DNA of 64,000 nucleotides from the NCBI GenBank assembly GCA_963169105.1, contig OY720633.1, forward strand, positions 159,231,780-159,295,779. Reading direction: 5' to 3'. A model generated the notes under the pieces. The model searched no databases and had not been told where the DNA came from. It saw nothing but the letters and a program-made list of their open reading frames with translations. Positions within the stretch are counted from its first letter, which is position 1. Each line of letters starts with the position of its first letter. A program made the translations under genes and the position numbers. This document shows positions 1 through 10,870 of the stretch, in pieces. The stretch is from Ceriagrion tenellum. Lineage: Eukaryota > Arthropoda > Insecta > Odonata > Coenagrionidae.

Positions 1-1569
1 TAAAGATACGCTTCCTAATAATACCATCGCCACTCGACACTTACCGAAAGAAAACTTACGACACACTCGACGCAAGTAAATGCACCAGAACATGTCCATG
101 ACAGAGGCCTCGCTCTAACTCTGACCACATATTTTCTAAAATGTTCTATTCCAGGTGATAGTGTTGCCGTGAGACTCTGTCTTTCTTGTTTCATCTTCTA
201 GACGAGACTCGAGACGATACCGCCATTTGGTGAGAAAAGACTAGACCACAGCCACGGCACACTCAAAAGTCTCATGAGATAGTGAGGAAGCCCTATGAAT
301 GAAACTAACTTTGGCAGCACTAAGAATTCTCCCATCATTACCAACATCGAACTTGGCTACGTATCTAAAAGGGGAGTATACGGAATTGTTAAGGTATGAC
401 AGATTTTCCAAATGCTTTACTCTCCAAAACGAACATAAAATCCTCGCCTATGACAGCAATAGTGACACCTCGAATGTGACTTCATATTGCGCGAGGAGGT
501 ACTCTAGTTATAAACTCTCTATTTGTTCTGCGACAAAATTAGATCGATGGATGATATTACTGCGATCTCTAGGGGCATAACTTGCAAGTAATGATTCGAG
601 GGGTTGGAAGATACATGCCTCGACCGTTCGACTCGCAGCGTGCCCATCGGGTCAATCGAAGGTAGTTATTTCATAAACCACCCTTTTCCGGAATTGTGCA
701 TTAGTGTGTATTATCGAAATGAATCCTCTGAGTGCATTAAGAACAGAATGTTAGCAAATTCCGCTAAGGCCTGTAAAAGTACTTAACGCCTCTGCCAAAT
801 TCAAGTGTTTTATGATTAAGATCAATAAGTTATATATGTCATTTGAAATAATATATGTTTTATAGTCGACACCTTCGAGCCTGTAGAAAATAAAGGCCTC
901 GCGAGCCATCCTCGCCAATATATTGACATGGTCCGACGTTCTGAACCCACGTTTGAGGATTGCTCTCAAAAGAACATTCCTCGGCGATAGTGTCTCTATT
1001 GTTTACACGATAAGAGGTCGACTAATTTATGAGCGCTGATTGTTTACGAAGGTCACACCGCTATTGCAAGTGTCAAAACAAATACTGAATTACAATGTTT
1101 TTTTGAATTTTTTGTATTTGATTAACTGATATAAAAATCCTCCTTTTACTGATGGAAGGCGGAAGATAAATAAACCCGAAATAAAGGTGTGAAATATTTA
1201 CATTACCCGACGAAAATATTCTTTATGGTGACTTTCTTATAACCATAGGAGCCAAATTCAATAACAGTTCCATCGAATTTCCGCTTTTTAACTATAATTA
1301 CCCGATTATTAATAAAATAACTCAAAAACAAGGTAGTAAGATTCGTATGTTATATTTTTCATTATTTTTATATTGATTTGACACTGGTTTGCCGAAGCAC
1401 ATTCTTTCACGAGAGCCTTGATCGAAATTTTCCACTTCGGCCGGAATGAGAAACCCGGAGACAATGAAGAAAGTCCCAAGGCTTTCCCAGCGTATGGTAT
1501 TATAGAAAGCTGTTAGGGTTTCCCGTCGGGTCAAATTCTTCATCTCTGCTGACGTTTCGATCTACGAAT
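1..1569. other. No recognisable gene
   Basis: AT-rich DNA with only short, unsupported reading frames (for example 299-580 + and 1322-1543 -). None shows a domain, a motif or a credible splice structure. I see no RNA gene or transposon terminus here. Confidence 0.5.
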
Positions 1570-1617
1570 CGTATGACTTGTACGTGTAAGCATCGTAAGA
1601 CTTGTATGTGTAAACAT
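1570..1617. repeat. Two-copy 24-base tandem repeat
   Basis: Units 1570-1593 and 1594-1617 match at 21 of 24 bases (core GACTTGTAYGTGTAARCAT). It is too short to call a minisatellite array. Confidence 0.7.
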
Positions 1618-1655
1618 CGAAACGTGCATAGATTGTAAAACGGAATGTTTAGCTT

Positions 1656-1683
1656 AACCGGCCGTTAACGCTAACGGCCGGTT
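1656..1683. repeat. Perfect 12-base GC-rich hairpin
   Basis: AACCGGCCGTTA at 1656-1667 is followed, after the 4-base loop ACGC, by its exact complement at 1672-1683. It stands out from the AT-rich surroundings. It could be a transposon subterminal hairpin, but no element boundary was found around it. Confidence 0.75.
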
Positions 1684-1926
1684 TGACCAGACATGATGTA
1701 TTAAGGCCCTTTAAGTATTAAGAACCGTTATTGATAGTAAACGAACACGTAAAAAAGGTTTCAGAAGCAACATTAGCCGTGACCAAGGGGATAATTTTGA
1801 AAGACTCACGAAAAAACCAACATAGTTTTTATCTTAATTAACTAACCCTGGATACTATAATGTTTTCGTATGGAGTTCTTGTGTATATATCATCGCGGAA
1901 AATTCACTGGTTTCTGGGGTATCTGG

Positions 1927-2440
1927 GGCTTTATAGTCTAATACTGAAATAAGTGTTAATTTCTGTATTGTACGTTGAGTTGTTTAAGAAGCATCTAGAT
2001 CAAGATCAGAGAGTCAAGCGGTATTTTGCTTAGATACAAATATGATTAAAATTTTCTTAATGAGCTTCGAAAACCTATTTAAACCCTCACACGTAAGTGT
2101 CATGGGTGTATCAATCCTACGGGCGAGTTACTCACGCCGTGAGTTAAGCATCAGCCCGAAAACAATGTCCTTCAAATATCCCTCCTACCGAAAGAACTAA
2201 AGAAAATGAAATTCGCCCTCAAAGGATCAAAGTTGTAGGCAAAGTCCACTAATATTTTCAGTGGTTTCAAATATTTGCAGCTCAATAAGTGAGTCATCAG
2301 CAAAATGGCTGTCATCGATTGTTAAAGAAATGGCTATATTTTTAAAAATGTTGAGTTGGACGGCTTTATAGTCTAATACTGAAATAGGTGTTAAATTTCT
2401 GTATTATACGTTGAGTTGTTTGAGAGAAAATCTAGATCAG
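1927..2440 (+). repeat. Diverged direct repeat, copies at 1927-2012 and 2362-2440
   Basis: Both copies begin with GGCTTTATAGTCTAATACTG and stay similar for about 75 bases, with small substitutions and one-base indels. The second copy lies inside the left palindrome arm, so a third, inverted copy occurs in the right arm (about 5018-5096). The spacing of 435 bases hints at an old tandem duplication. Confidence 0.7.
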
Positions 2441-3709
2441 TAGTAGATTCCGTGAAATTAGGGTTTTAAATACAAGTAAGCGACAGTAGTCTAGTGAGAG
2501 ATATAAAAAAATCTAGTCGCGAATTTAGGGCGCCCATGATTTCGTGTTAAGGTTGCGTGTTTAATTATTATACTTCCAGTGGTTTCTGAGATTCGATGGT
2601 CAGCCAGCGAGCGAGTAGAATTTTGCTTTTATGTAAATCGATTTAAAATGAATATGGATGGATATCTTCATTATTTCTCTTTGCGAAATTTCAACATTCT
2701 AAATAATTCTGTTTCGGCTAAAATCTTTGATCATATCAAGACTGCAACTTGATTTATTTTCCTTTTTCAAGTCTCAGCATCCAGTGCCAATACTAACCCT
2801 TATTCCTTGAAAAGCATTCATTTTTCTTTGGACAAAATACTCGAGACGACAACCGAATTCGACAAACGAGACGGACCCAAGTCTCGTCTCGCATCGTCCG
2901 GCGGCAACACTATTAGAGGAGACGACATTTATCGTAATCGGGAAAAAATAACTTCTAATAATAGTTACCACACATAGTTATTTCGAGTTTATTTGGTCAG
3001 TAGGTTTAGGTGTAGGACTCGAGGGCATTAATTTTCTTCCAGGTCTAGGTAATCCTTCAAACATGCTGGACGTACGGAGAGTGACTGTGTTATTGTTCAT
3101 GGGTTATCATGCGACAAAAGGAAGACTTTTCCTCAGTAATGAAGAATTCTAGTATCAGGCTCCGCGCAGTTCACATACACTTACGGAGAATATGAAAGAC
3201 AAAATTAATCTTCCACAGGCGTATTGATGCGGCAAAAATTTTGACCTCGCCACAGGATTACAAGCTGCAAAGTAATGGATGTCGAAGAGGGTAAACCCTG
3301 TGGACAAAGGAGGCGGAAGCGAGAGATGAAGGGCGTGAAAGGACGATGGTGGGTGAGGGAAGGAGGAGGGAGGGAGGCAGGAGGAGTTCCAGGATGAGGC
3401 GATGCTGAGGGATGTTGTTTGGGGATCGAGTGATTTAAGTCCAGGGAGGGAACCGCAAGGGACGGAGAGCGGGGGATTTATAAGGCTGACCACACTGGGT
3501 CTTTCGGTGTGGATGGGAGCAGGGAGGAGTGGGGGAAAAGTCGTTGGATTAGGGCGGCAACATAAGAATAATTTCCGCTAGAGGTCCTAGCGTCGTGCCT
3601 TCCTTCGCAGGAAAGATGGGTGGGTGTAAAAGTGTAGGGATTTAAGAAAGGAGGGGCAGAGGGAGACATCGAAGGAGAGAGACAGATGGAACCAAACTGC
3701 TACACGAAA
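2175..3709 (+). repeat. Left arm of a 3.1 kb palindrome
   Basis: Every base checked pairs with position 7458 minus its coordinate, so this arm is the reverse complement of 3749-5283. I found a single mismatch, at 3672/3786. The reading frames in the two arms (65, 112 and 63 codons) are identical mirror pairs and show no known domain. The arm ends abruptly at 2175, where pairing stops. Such identity implies a very recent inverted duplication, an active gene-conversion palindrome or an assembly/amplification fold-back. Confidence 0.95.
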
Positions 3710-3748
3710 AAAGAATGAGGCACTTATATGCAAGACATGTGGTGTGGA
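3710..3748. repeat. Loop of the palindrome
   Basis: This is the only unpaired segment between the arms: 39 bases, AT-rich on its left side. It holds no recognisable motif. Confidence 0.85.
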
Positions 3749-5283
3749 TTTCGTGTAGCAGTTTGGTTCCATCTGTCTCTCTCCTGCGATGTCTCCCTCT
3801 GCCCCTCCTTTCTTAAATCCCTACACTTTTACACCCACCCATCTTTCCTGCGAAGGAAGGCACGACGCTAGGACCTCTAGCGGAAATTATTCTTATGTTG
3901 CCGCCCTAATCCAACGACTTTTCCCCCACTCCTCCCTGCTCCCATCCACACCGAAAGACCCAGTGTGGTCAGCCTTATAAATCCCCCGCTCTCCGTCCCT
4001 TGCGGTTCCCTCCCTGGACTTAAATCACTCGATCCCCAAACAACATCCCTCAGCATCGCCTCATCCTGGAACTCCTCCTGCCTCCCTCCCTCCTCCTTCC
4101 CTCACCCACCATCGTCCTTTCACGCCCTTCATCTCTCGCTTCCGCCTCCTTTGTCCACAGGGTTTACCCTCTTCGACATCCATTACTTTGCAGCTTGTAA
4201 TCCTGTGGCGAGGTCAAAATTTTTGCCGCATCAATACGCCTGTGGAAGATTAATTTTGTCTTTCATATTCTCCGTAAGTGTATGTGAACTGCGCGGAGCC
4301 TGATACTAGAATTCTTCATTACTGAGGAAAAGTCTTCCTTTTGTCGCATGATAACCCATGAACAATAACACAGTCACTCTCCGTACGTCCAGCATGTTTG
4401 AAGGATTACCTAGACCTGGAAGAAAATTAATGCCCTCGAGTCCTACACCTAAACCTACTGACCAAATAAACTCGAAATAACTATGTGTGGTAACTATTAT
4501 TAGAAGTTATTTTTTCCCGATTACGATAAATGTCGTCTCCTCTAATAGTGTTGCCGCCGGACGATGCGAGACGAGACTTGGGTCCGTCTCGTTTGTCGAA
4601 TTCGGTTGTCGTCTCGAGTATTTTGTCCAAAGAAAAATGAATGCTTTTCAAGGAATAAGGGTTAGTATTGGCACTGGATGCTGAGACTTGAAAAAGGAAA
4701 ATAAATCAAGTTGCAGTCTTGATATGATCAAAGATTTTAGCCGAAACAGAATTATTTAGAATGTTGAAATTTCGCAAAGAGAAATAATGAAGATATCCAT
4801 CCATATTCATTTTAAATCGATTTACATAAAAGCAAAATTCTACTCGCTCGCTGGCTGACCATCGAATCTCAGAAACCACTGGAAGTATAATAATTAAACA
4901 CGCAACCTTAACACGAAATCATGGGCGCCCTAAATTCGCGACTAGATTTTTTTATATCTCTCACTAGACTACTGTCGCTTACTTGTATTTAAAACCCTAA
5001 TTTCACGGAATCTACTACTGATCTAGATTTTCTCTCAAACAACTCAACGTATAATACAGAAATTTAACACCTATTTCAGTATTAGACTATAAAGCCGTCC
5101 AACTCAACATTTTTAAAAATATAGCCATTTCTTTAACAATCGATGACAGCCATTTTGCTGATGACTCACTTATTGAGCTGCAAATATTTGAAACCACTGA
5201 AAATATTAGTGGACTTTGCCTACAACTTTGATCCTTTGAGGGCGAATTTCATTTTCTTTAGTTCTTTCGGTAGGAGGGATATT
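3749..5283 (-). repeat. Right arm of the 3.1 kb palindrome
   Basis: Reverse complement of 2175-3709 with one visible mismatch. It contains a strongly pyrimidine-rich stretch (about 3990-4165), a third copy of the ~75-base repeat seen at 1927 and 2362, and no supportable gene. It stops 22 bases before the Helitron start at 5306, so the duplication and the Helitron are separate events. Confidence 0.95.
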
Positions 5284-5649
5284 GCATATATGTGACAATC
5301 TTACTTCTTACTAATATATAAAAATGTAGTGGTGTCTGTCTGTCTGTCACTCAATCACTCATAAACCACTGAATCGATTGAAACAAATTTGGCAGGAAGA
5401 CACTTGATATATCTGGTTCACGCATAGGCTACAGAACAAGGGCCTTGGGGCCCTAGAAGGCTCTCAAGTGGTTTCGCCATCGCCAAAATCATCGCCAAAA
5501 ATTGGTCCTGGAATATAATTCTTGCCTGTATTAGAAAAACGTAACATATACCTATACTGAATGTACAACAATCATGGGGTCGTAAGTCACGCTGGGGCCC
5601 AAGAGGGCCGAAGGTTCCAAAAGAATGCTTTCATAAAAGCCTCATAAGT

Positions 5650-5847
5650 CAGGGATAGAAGGATTAACTTTGCAATTACACATTGTAAAAGATTTATTTA
5701 CGACCGGTTTCGCCGCAGTGCAGCATCACCAGCAGCACCGGGCAAAACCGGTCGTAAATAAATCTTTTACAATGTGGAATTGCAAAGTTAATCCTTCTGT
5801 CCCAGATATCAAGGAATTCCACCGAGTGAGGTCTGAAACCATCGTTT
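5650..5847 (-). mobile_element. Fold-back insertion with hammerhead-like core (copy 1)
   Basis: The insert is bounded by a perfect 12-base target duplication, AGCCTCATAAGT, at 5638-5649 and 5848-5859. It contains a 59-base inverted repeat (5652-5710 and 5745-5803, two mismatches). On the minus strand the loop reads CTGGTGA, one unpaired T, a 5-base stem with loop ACT, then GAAAC, CG, GTC. That is the order of a type I hammerhead ribozyme with a very short helix III, in which the long inverted arms act as helix I. The first core box should be CTGANGA, so the A-to-G change probably inactivates it. Hammerheads are known in Penelope-like retroelements and retrozymes; assignment to either is inference. 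Confidence 0.6.
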
Positions 5848-6424
5848 AGCCTCATAAGTATTGAACGAGTGAAACGATTTTAGTGAAATTTTCACACATG
5901 GGATCAGTTTTGCTTTTTTAAGGATATTAGGACTATAAGGAAGGCCACTGGGCCATAAGGGCAGCGTATTGGGCCGTCTGGTGTTATGTGTTTGAAAAAC
6001 TCAAGTCTAAACATTATGGTTCAAGTGCAGAGGTTTCTCTTTTTGCATATTTTTATTATTTCTACTAAAGATAAAAGGCTATAGTTTTCACAATTAGATA
6101 AATAAAAGATTGCAGTTTCTTGTTTTTTCATTCAATTTTCTTATACGAATAAAACTTCCGTAGAAATTGCGTTTTAAAGGTCAAAATCATGAATTTTACT
6201 CCTGTCAACAATATGATATTTCCACGGTAACCGTGGAATTAGCATTAGCTTTAGAAGGGAAATGGGACCTTTACAATGGCGGCTGGGTTTTATATCTAGA
6301 GATAGGTATTATAGTGGAATTCTAGGCCGTATACTGAAATGTTGCTGATTACGATATTTTCAGGGATATTATAGCCAAAAATTAGCAAAATTCATTTCAA
6401 GTGGACTAATTTAAGTTGGACCCA

Positions 6425-6768
6425 AGTAAAACAGGAGAATACCACGATGTTATATTAATGCGGAAAGCCTCTGGAATGCAAATGACCTGTAGTTTAGTTT
6501 CCATATGTTACTGCAAAAGAATGTTGAAACTCGGTAAACATAATTTAATGTGGTTTTCATCTTCTGAATTAAAAAATAAAACTAAAATTATAGCTGAGTA
6601 AAACAGGAGAATGCCACGATATTATATTAATGCGACTAGCCTCTGGAATGCAAATGGTTTGTAGTTTAATTTCTTTATGTCACTGCCAAAGAATGTCGAA
6701 ACTTGGTAAGCATAACATAATGCGGTTTTCATCTGCTGAATTAAAAAATAAAACTAAAATTATCGCTG
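6425..6768 (+). repeat. 172-base tandem duplication inside the Helitron
   Basis: Copies 6425-6596 and 6597-6768 both start AGTAAAACAGGAGAAT and end near AAAATTATMGCTG, with about 10% scattered differences. The spurious 61-codon frame at 6416 lies in the first copy. Confidence 0.85.
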
Positions 6769-6897
6769 ATTTGCCTAGAAAAAAATACACCTCATGAGCG
6801 ACTCTAACCTACAACCTATATGCCCCAAAGCCTAAAGACCTATATGCCCTGTCTTTCTTTCATCCCCCGTTGAATTTCGACGGGTAACTTAGCTAGT

Positions 6898-7555
6898 ATA
6901 AAAAAAGGCAACACAAAGACATGCCGAAGAGCCAGTTACCCGTCTGTGGTAAAAAAGAGAAACGTAATTCTGTAATCGCAGGCCTTCAAAATATTTCAAT
7001 ATTACTTTTTCTCTAATGCCTACCATAGTAACCACCCCATTTTCAACATGCATAGTTATTGGCAGTGAAGGCTTTTCGGGGTCTCTTCCGCGGGTTTCCA
7101 TTGTCGTTGACGACAGTATGGTCCATGGCATGAAATTAAGGATTAAATATGCACATGATGGACTATTTTCAATCTTTTATTTAAAAAGCAAGAGATATGC
7201 GGTGCACTAAATTTTTTTTGAAGGACGAAAATTGCTCTTAAGGCTACCATATAGTTGGTACAAAACCCTTTTACACAATTCCACAGAAGCATATAGTAGC
7301 CAATGACAGCGACCTGACTTAATTGGCGGAAAAAACGGTCCCTATGTAATACGGTAAACTGCGCTGTAGTAATTAAAGTATGGAATAGTTATTTGTGGTA
7401 CGTTAAACAGCCTCACTATTATGACAGAATCTTGTAGTAATAATAATGTTGTATCCTCTCTCGGAGTTAAGTAACCCCCGTCTCGGTACCTATCCTAAAT
7501 GGCGCAAATGATTTCAGTTGTCGGTCGCCTCTTCAAATGACCAGCCAACCAAACA
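6898..7555. other. No recognisable gene
   Basis: Overlapping short frames on both strands (about 6889-7210) mirror each other and carry no motif. I see no transposon end. Confidence 0.5.
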
Positions 7556-7748
7556 AGAATTCGGCGCTGGACTCACTTTTATCCTTCCTCTTCTTCCCTC
7601 TATTTCTTTCCTCCAAACCACGGCTCTCCCCCCCCCCCCTCTCCCTCCCTCCATCCCGCCTCACCCTCCGATTGATCCCCTCCTCAGGACGCCTCAGTAT
7701 CATTATTAACTAACCCCAGTCTCTCATCCCTGCTCCCCCTCTTTTTTC
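7556..7748 (+). repeat. Polypyrimidine-rich block
   Basis: A long C/T-rich run includes a homopolymer of C around 7627-7639 and CTCCCTCCCTCC-like units. Similar blocks occur at about 3990-4165, 8440-8590, 9235-9345 and 15215-15310. This is low-complexity DNA; the 63-codon frame over it is an artefact. Confidence 0.7.
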
Positions 7749-7768
7749 TATTCCATATCGTGCTTGAA

Positions 7769-7829
7769 CGGGCTGGTGCGGTCGCTGGAGTGCGAGCTCC
7801 CGTTCCTGAGTACTCCGGTTCGAAGCCCG
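7769..7829 (+). other. tRNA-like head, possible SINE promoter
   Basis: A plausible A box (TGGTGCGGTCGCTGG, about 7774-7788) is followed about 30 bases later by a near-consensus B box, GGTTCGAAGCC (7817-7827), with GGGC/GCCC ends. This looks like an internal RNA polymerase III promoter of a tRNA-derived SINE. I could not fold a full cloverleaf with a clear anticodon arm, so I do not call a functional tRNA. The 142-codon minus frame across 7684-8112 is probably a shadow of this repeat. Confidence 0.4.
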
Positions 7830-9924
7830 CGGAACTAGTTCTGTTCTGTGGAATTCTTGCTTGGGTGCTACGTAGAGAGCCCTTCGAGTGCAGCCTACTG
7901 TACGTTAGATGGGATGCCAAAGTTCTGTCCCCTTTACGCCTTTTGCTTAAGAGGGAGCCAGTGCTAATTTTCCGGGTTTCTCTCCTCCATTTCCCAAATA
8001 TTAATTTTTCTAACCTGCTGCACGGTCCTACTTGACAGTTATCCACCCCCGAATAACCTGAGCCACGCAATGAAACCGTCCGTATGAGATTATCAACAAA
8101 TTTTTTCGACATTTGGCTCTTATGTATAACTTTAGATGAGGTGATGTAACTATCAGTCTTTTAATACTGTAGTGAGATGGCATTGTGCTGTCCCCATGTT
8201 CATTCAGGTTTCGAATTCGCAAAACTGTATTTTTGAGTATTAAATTTCACACTATCCTACAGAGGAAAAAAATTGGAAATTTCAATAGCTCGAATAATGT
8301 TAGTCCCATATTCTTATCTTCAATTACGAGATAGAATGTTCCCTTTTCAGTTGAAATAATGGGGTTTTCTCTTCAGATTTTACCGTAAAACAATAATGGC
8401 GTTTGGTCGAGTATGGAAAGTAGGAAATTGTATCCTTTCATCTTGTGACCTTACTTGTCCATCTCTCCTTCTCCCTCCCCCATTCCCAATTCCCTTTCCT
8501 CTCTCCCCGTCTGTTCTCCCCACCCCACTGTTTTTCACGTTCCAATGTTTCGGACACTCCCCCCCTAATTCCCCCTCCTCTACGCCTCTCAGTGGGCTGA
8601 TATCGAGAAAAACCACGCCAGAACTTAAATTTTCGATGTTTTTGTTTCAAGCTATAAATGAGAGTTCCATGTTCGAGAACACCCTTACGATATAAAACTG
8701 AGGTTTATTTTTCGTCATAGGAGTTCATTAAATGCATTCATCTTGTCAAAAATGAGAAAGAATATAGTAAACCTGTAAGTACGAAATTTTCTCAAAATAT
8801 TTCAAAGTTCGTTCTACTGGTGATGAAATACAGTAATGGGGCTGATATTTTTAGAATATTTCTTCATAGTATAATCCTCACTAATGTTGAACAGTAATAT
8901 GTTTTAGTAAAAAAACCTTAATAAGAGAATGTATGTTTAATTTTATGTGTATAATACTAATTTTCATTAAATTTTCAAATACGTCAGTGATGAAAGTACT
9001 TACCAAATTCTACCGCTCATGTGATATTTGCTCCAGGAATTCGGTTGAAGTCTATTTCATTTGATGGAAAATAGGGATCTTGCTCCTGAATGCAGCCTAT
9101 CTTTATTTGGTCGATTACGCAAAGCAATATCGGATGATTCTCTCCTTCGCTCTGCGTGATGAACTCGGTAGGAAAATCGAAATCTTTCCATTCATATTTT
9201 AGAACCTTCCCTGACGAAGGGAGAGTTTTGCTGCCCACTTGCTCACTGCCTGTCTCTTCCCTCTTCGCCTCATCCCGCATCTACCTCCTGCCTTCTCTCC
9301 CGTCCACCTCCCGCCCTCTCTCTACCAAGAACTCCCGCTGGAACAGTTTCATCTATCCTATATAAGACTAAAAGAGCATGCAAGGGCAACCAGCTCAATC
9401 TATCTGCCATTGCTGAACATGCCTGGTGTGAGACGGGACATAGAATTAAGTTCGAAGATACTAAATTAATAGTCAAGGAGAGCCGCTATTATCCAAGACA
9501 AATCAAGGAAGCAATATAGATTTGGAAATTGCCGGAGAATTACGACAGAGACAAGGGCTATCACCTCAGCAGCAAATGGAAAAGGGTCATCTGCGCCGAC
9601 CAATCGCAGCACCAATCCGGTCGCCAGGACGACTGATACTATAAGGCGGCCAAAACAGCTTCTCTCCACCTTCGACCTGAAGACGGTAGCAGGATGGCTA
9701 TAGAAACCGTTGTCGGCCAAATTCAACGTACTCGGTTGGAAAACCCGAAAACACCGAACAGTAATGAACAACACCGCGGAAACCTTCGCGAGAATAATAT
9801 TCTCTGTGTCGCTCTTAAACACACCAGATCTGAATTTCTCAAGCAACCTAAGCTTAGCGTGCAGCCTACGAGTTCCAGGGGCTACCTCGTTAATCCCTAT
9901 AAGAGTAGTGAACCACTATAAGTC
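7830..9924. other. No gene; two further C/T-rich blocks
   Basis: C/T-rich blocks lie at about 8440-8590 and 9235-9345. The overlapping frames on both strands here (8380-8695, 9017-9280, 9466-9997) have no recognisable domains. The rightmost part (about 9700-9924) may be the 3' tail of the LINE next to it, but I cannot align it with confidence. Confidence 0.45.
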
Positions 9925-10490
9925 CACTCGTAGCAGTTTAACGAAGCGCGCTGCTTTTCTTTGGATTTTATTAATTTGTTTGGTTAAATCTATTTGACCA
10001 GGGTTGAAAATGCTCGCGGCATATTCGAGGTGTGACCTAACCAGAGCGAATTAGCATCTCCCTTTGACTTTTTCATCCTTCCTATTACACGCTTAACGAA
10101 ACCTAGTTTTTTTAATGCTATGCCAAGTATGTTTTGTATGTATGTTCCCCACGAAATATCAGAAGTTGATGTCATTCCAAGATATTTCATTGTTTCTGAC
10201 GAGTTTACTGACTGCTATGTAAAAAGTTTGATTATCCAGGAAAGTCATAATATTGCTAACGACAGAGTATTCGAGGATCTTGCATTCTAGGGATGTTAAC
10301 AATATCGGCCGGTAATTTCCTGGGTCATTTCTCTTTCCTTTTTTAAATATTGATGTCAGATTGGCTATTTTCCAGTCTTGGGGTACCTTGTCTTCAGATA
10401 GTGATTTGCCATATATAATTTCTAAGAATGGTGCAATCTGTGGCGCTAACTCCTTGAGCACGCGAGCAGGTATTCCATCTGGACCTGGGG
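9925..10490 (-). pseudogene. Degenerate LINE reverse transcriptase fragment (CR1/Jockey-like)
   Basis: Minus-strand translation of 10461-10250 gives the start of a non-LTR reverse transcriptase. PQDWKIANLTSIFKKG and NDPGNYRPILLTSLECKILE correspond to the classic W-K...V-P-I-F-K-K-G...N-Y-R-P-I-S block. Further 3', 10190-9930 gives KYLGMTSTSDISW and then DLTKQINKIQRKAARFVK, the post-palm and C-terminal part of the same protein family. The central palm with the YADD-type catalytic motif is missing, and frames change at least twice, so this is an internally deleted dead copy. Clade assignment is by resemblance only. Confidence 0.8.
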
Positions 10491-10661
10491 ACTTGTTACT
10501 TTAAATCGAACGCAGTTGTTTAGTTATTCCATCACGTTCAAGTTTTATGTCAGTCATCGGCTTATCAAAGTCAGGAATGTCTTAATTGTGCATTGTGGCA
10601 ACCTTCGTTTTTTTCGACTTTACTCACTTTTACTTACTTTCGACTTAACGACTTGAAATAG

Positions 10662-10870
10662 GAAAAAAAATTAATGAGAGATCTAATCATAGATTGGAAA
10701 GAATATGTTATTATGGAGGACTATATTTACCAGCCGTAAGAATAGATTGGAACGAATCTGTAATTATTTAGGACTATGAGTAGCAGCCTAAGCATTTTTC
10801 TTCGATGTAATTAAAAACTACTGAAATGTTCCCTCCATGACCCAAGCACACCGCTCCAGCCACCTCCAGG
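10662..10870 (+). repeat. First half of tandem-duplicated ~400-base unit (copy 1)
   Basis: This segment matches 14803-15020 at high identity (shared CATAGATTGGAAAGAATATG). Copy 1 is interrupted at 10870 by the hAT element and resumes at 14614. Its last eight bases, CCTCCAGG, form the hAT target duplication. Confidence 0.85.

Larger units (their letters stand above)
5306..6897 (+). mobile_element. Non-autonomous Helitron-like element
   Basis: The 5' end starts with TC (TCTTACTAATATATAAAAAT) followed by a TGTCTG-rich stretch. The 3' end is CTAGT, preceded by a small hairpin (CCCGT...ACGGG at about 6866-6884). These ends match the Helitron rule of a 5' TC, a 3' CTRRT, a subterminal hairpin and no target duplication; flanks give T before and A after. 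No Rep/helicase reading frame is present, so it would depend on an autonomous relative. It carries a 198-base insertion (5650-5847) and an internal tandem duplication (6425-6768). Confidence 0.65.

Noticed and set aside
3155..4303. 112-codon frames in both palindrome arms as genes
   Set aside because: They are mirror images of the same non-conserved, low-complexity C/T-rich DNA. Proline/serine-rich translation without domain content.
7769..7829. Functional tRNA gene
   Set aside because: A and B boxes are present, but no convincing cloverleaf or anticodon arm could be drawn; called a SINE-like head instead.
7684..8112. 142-codon minus-strand frame
   Set aside because: It overlaps a tRNA-like repeat head and a pyrimidine-rich block; the peptide has no domain and no splice or start support.
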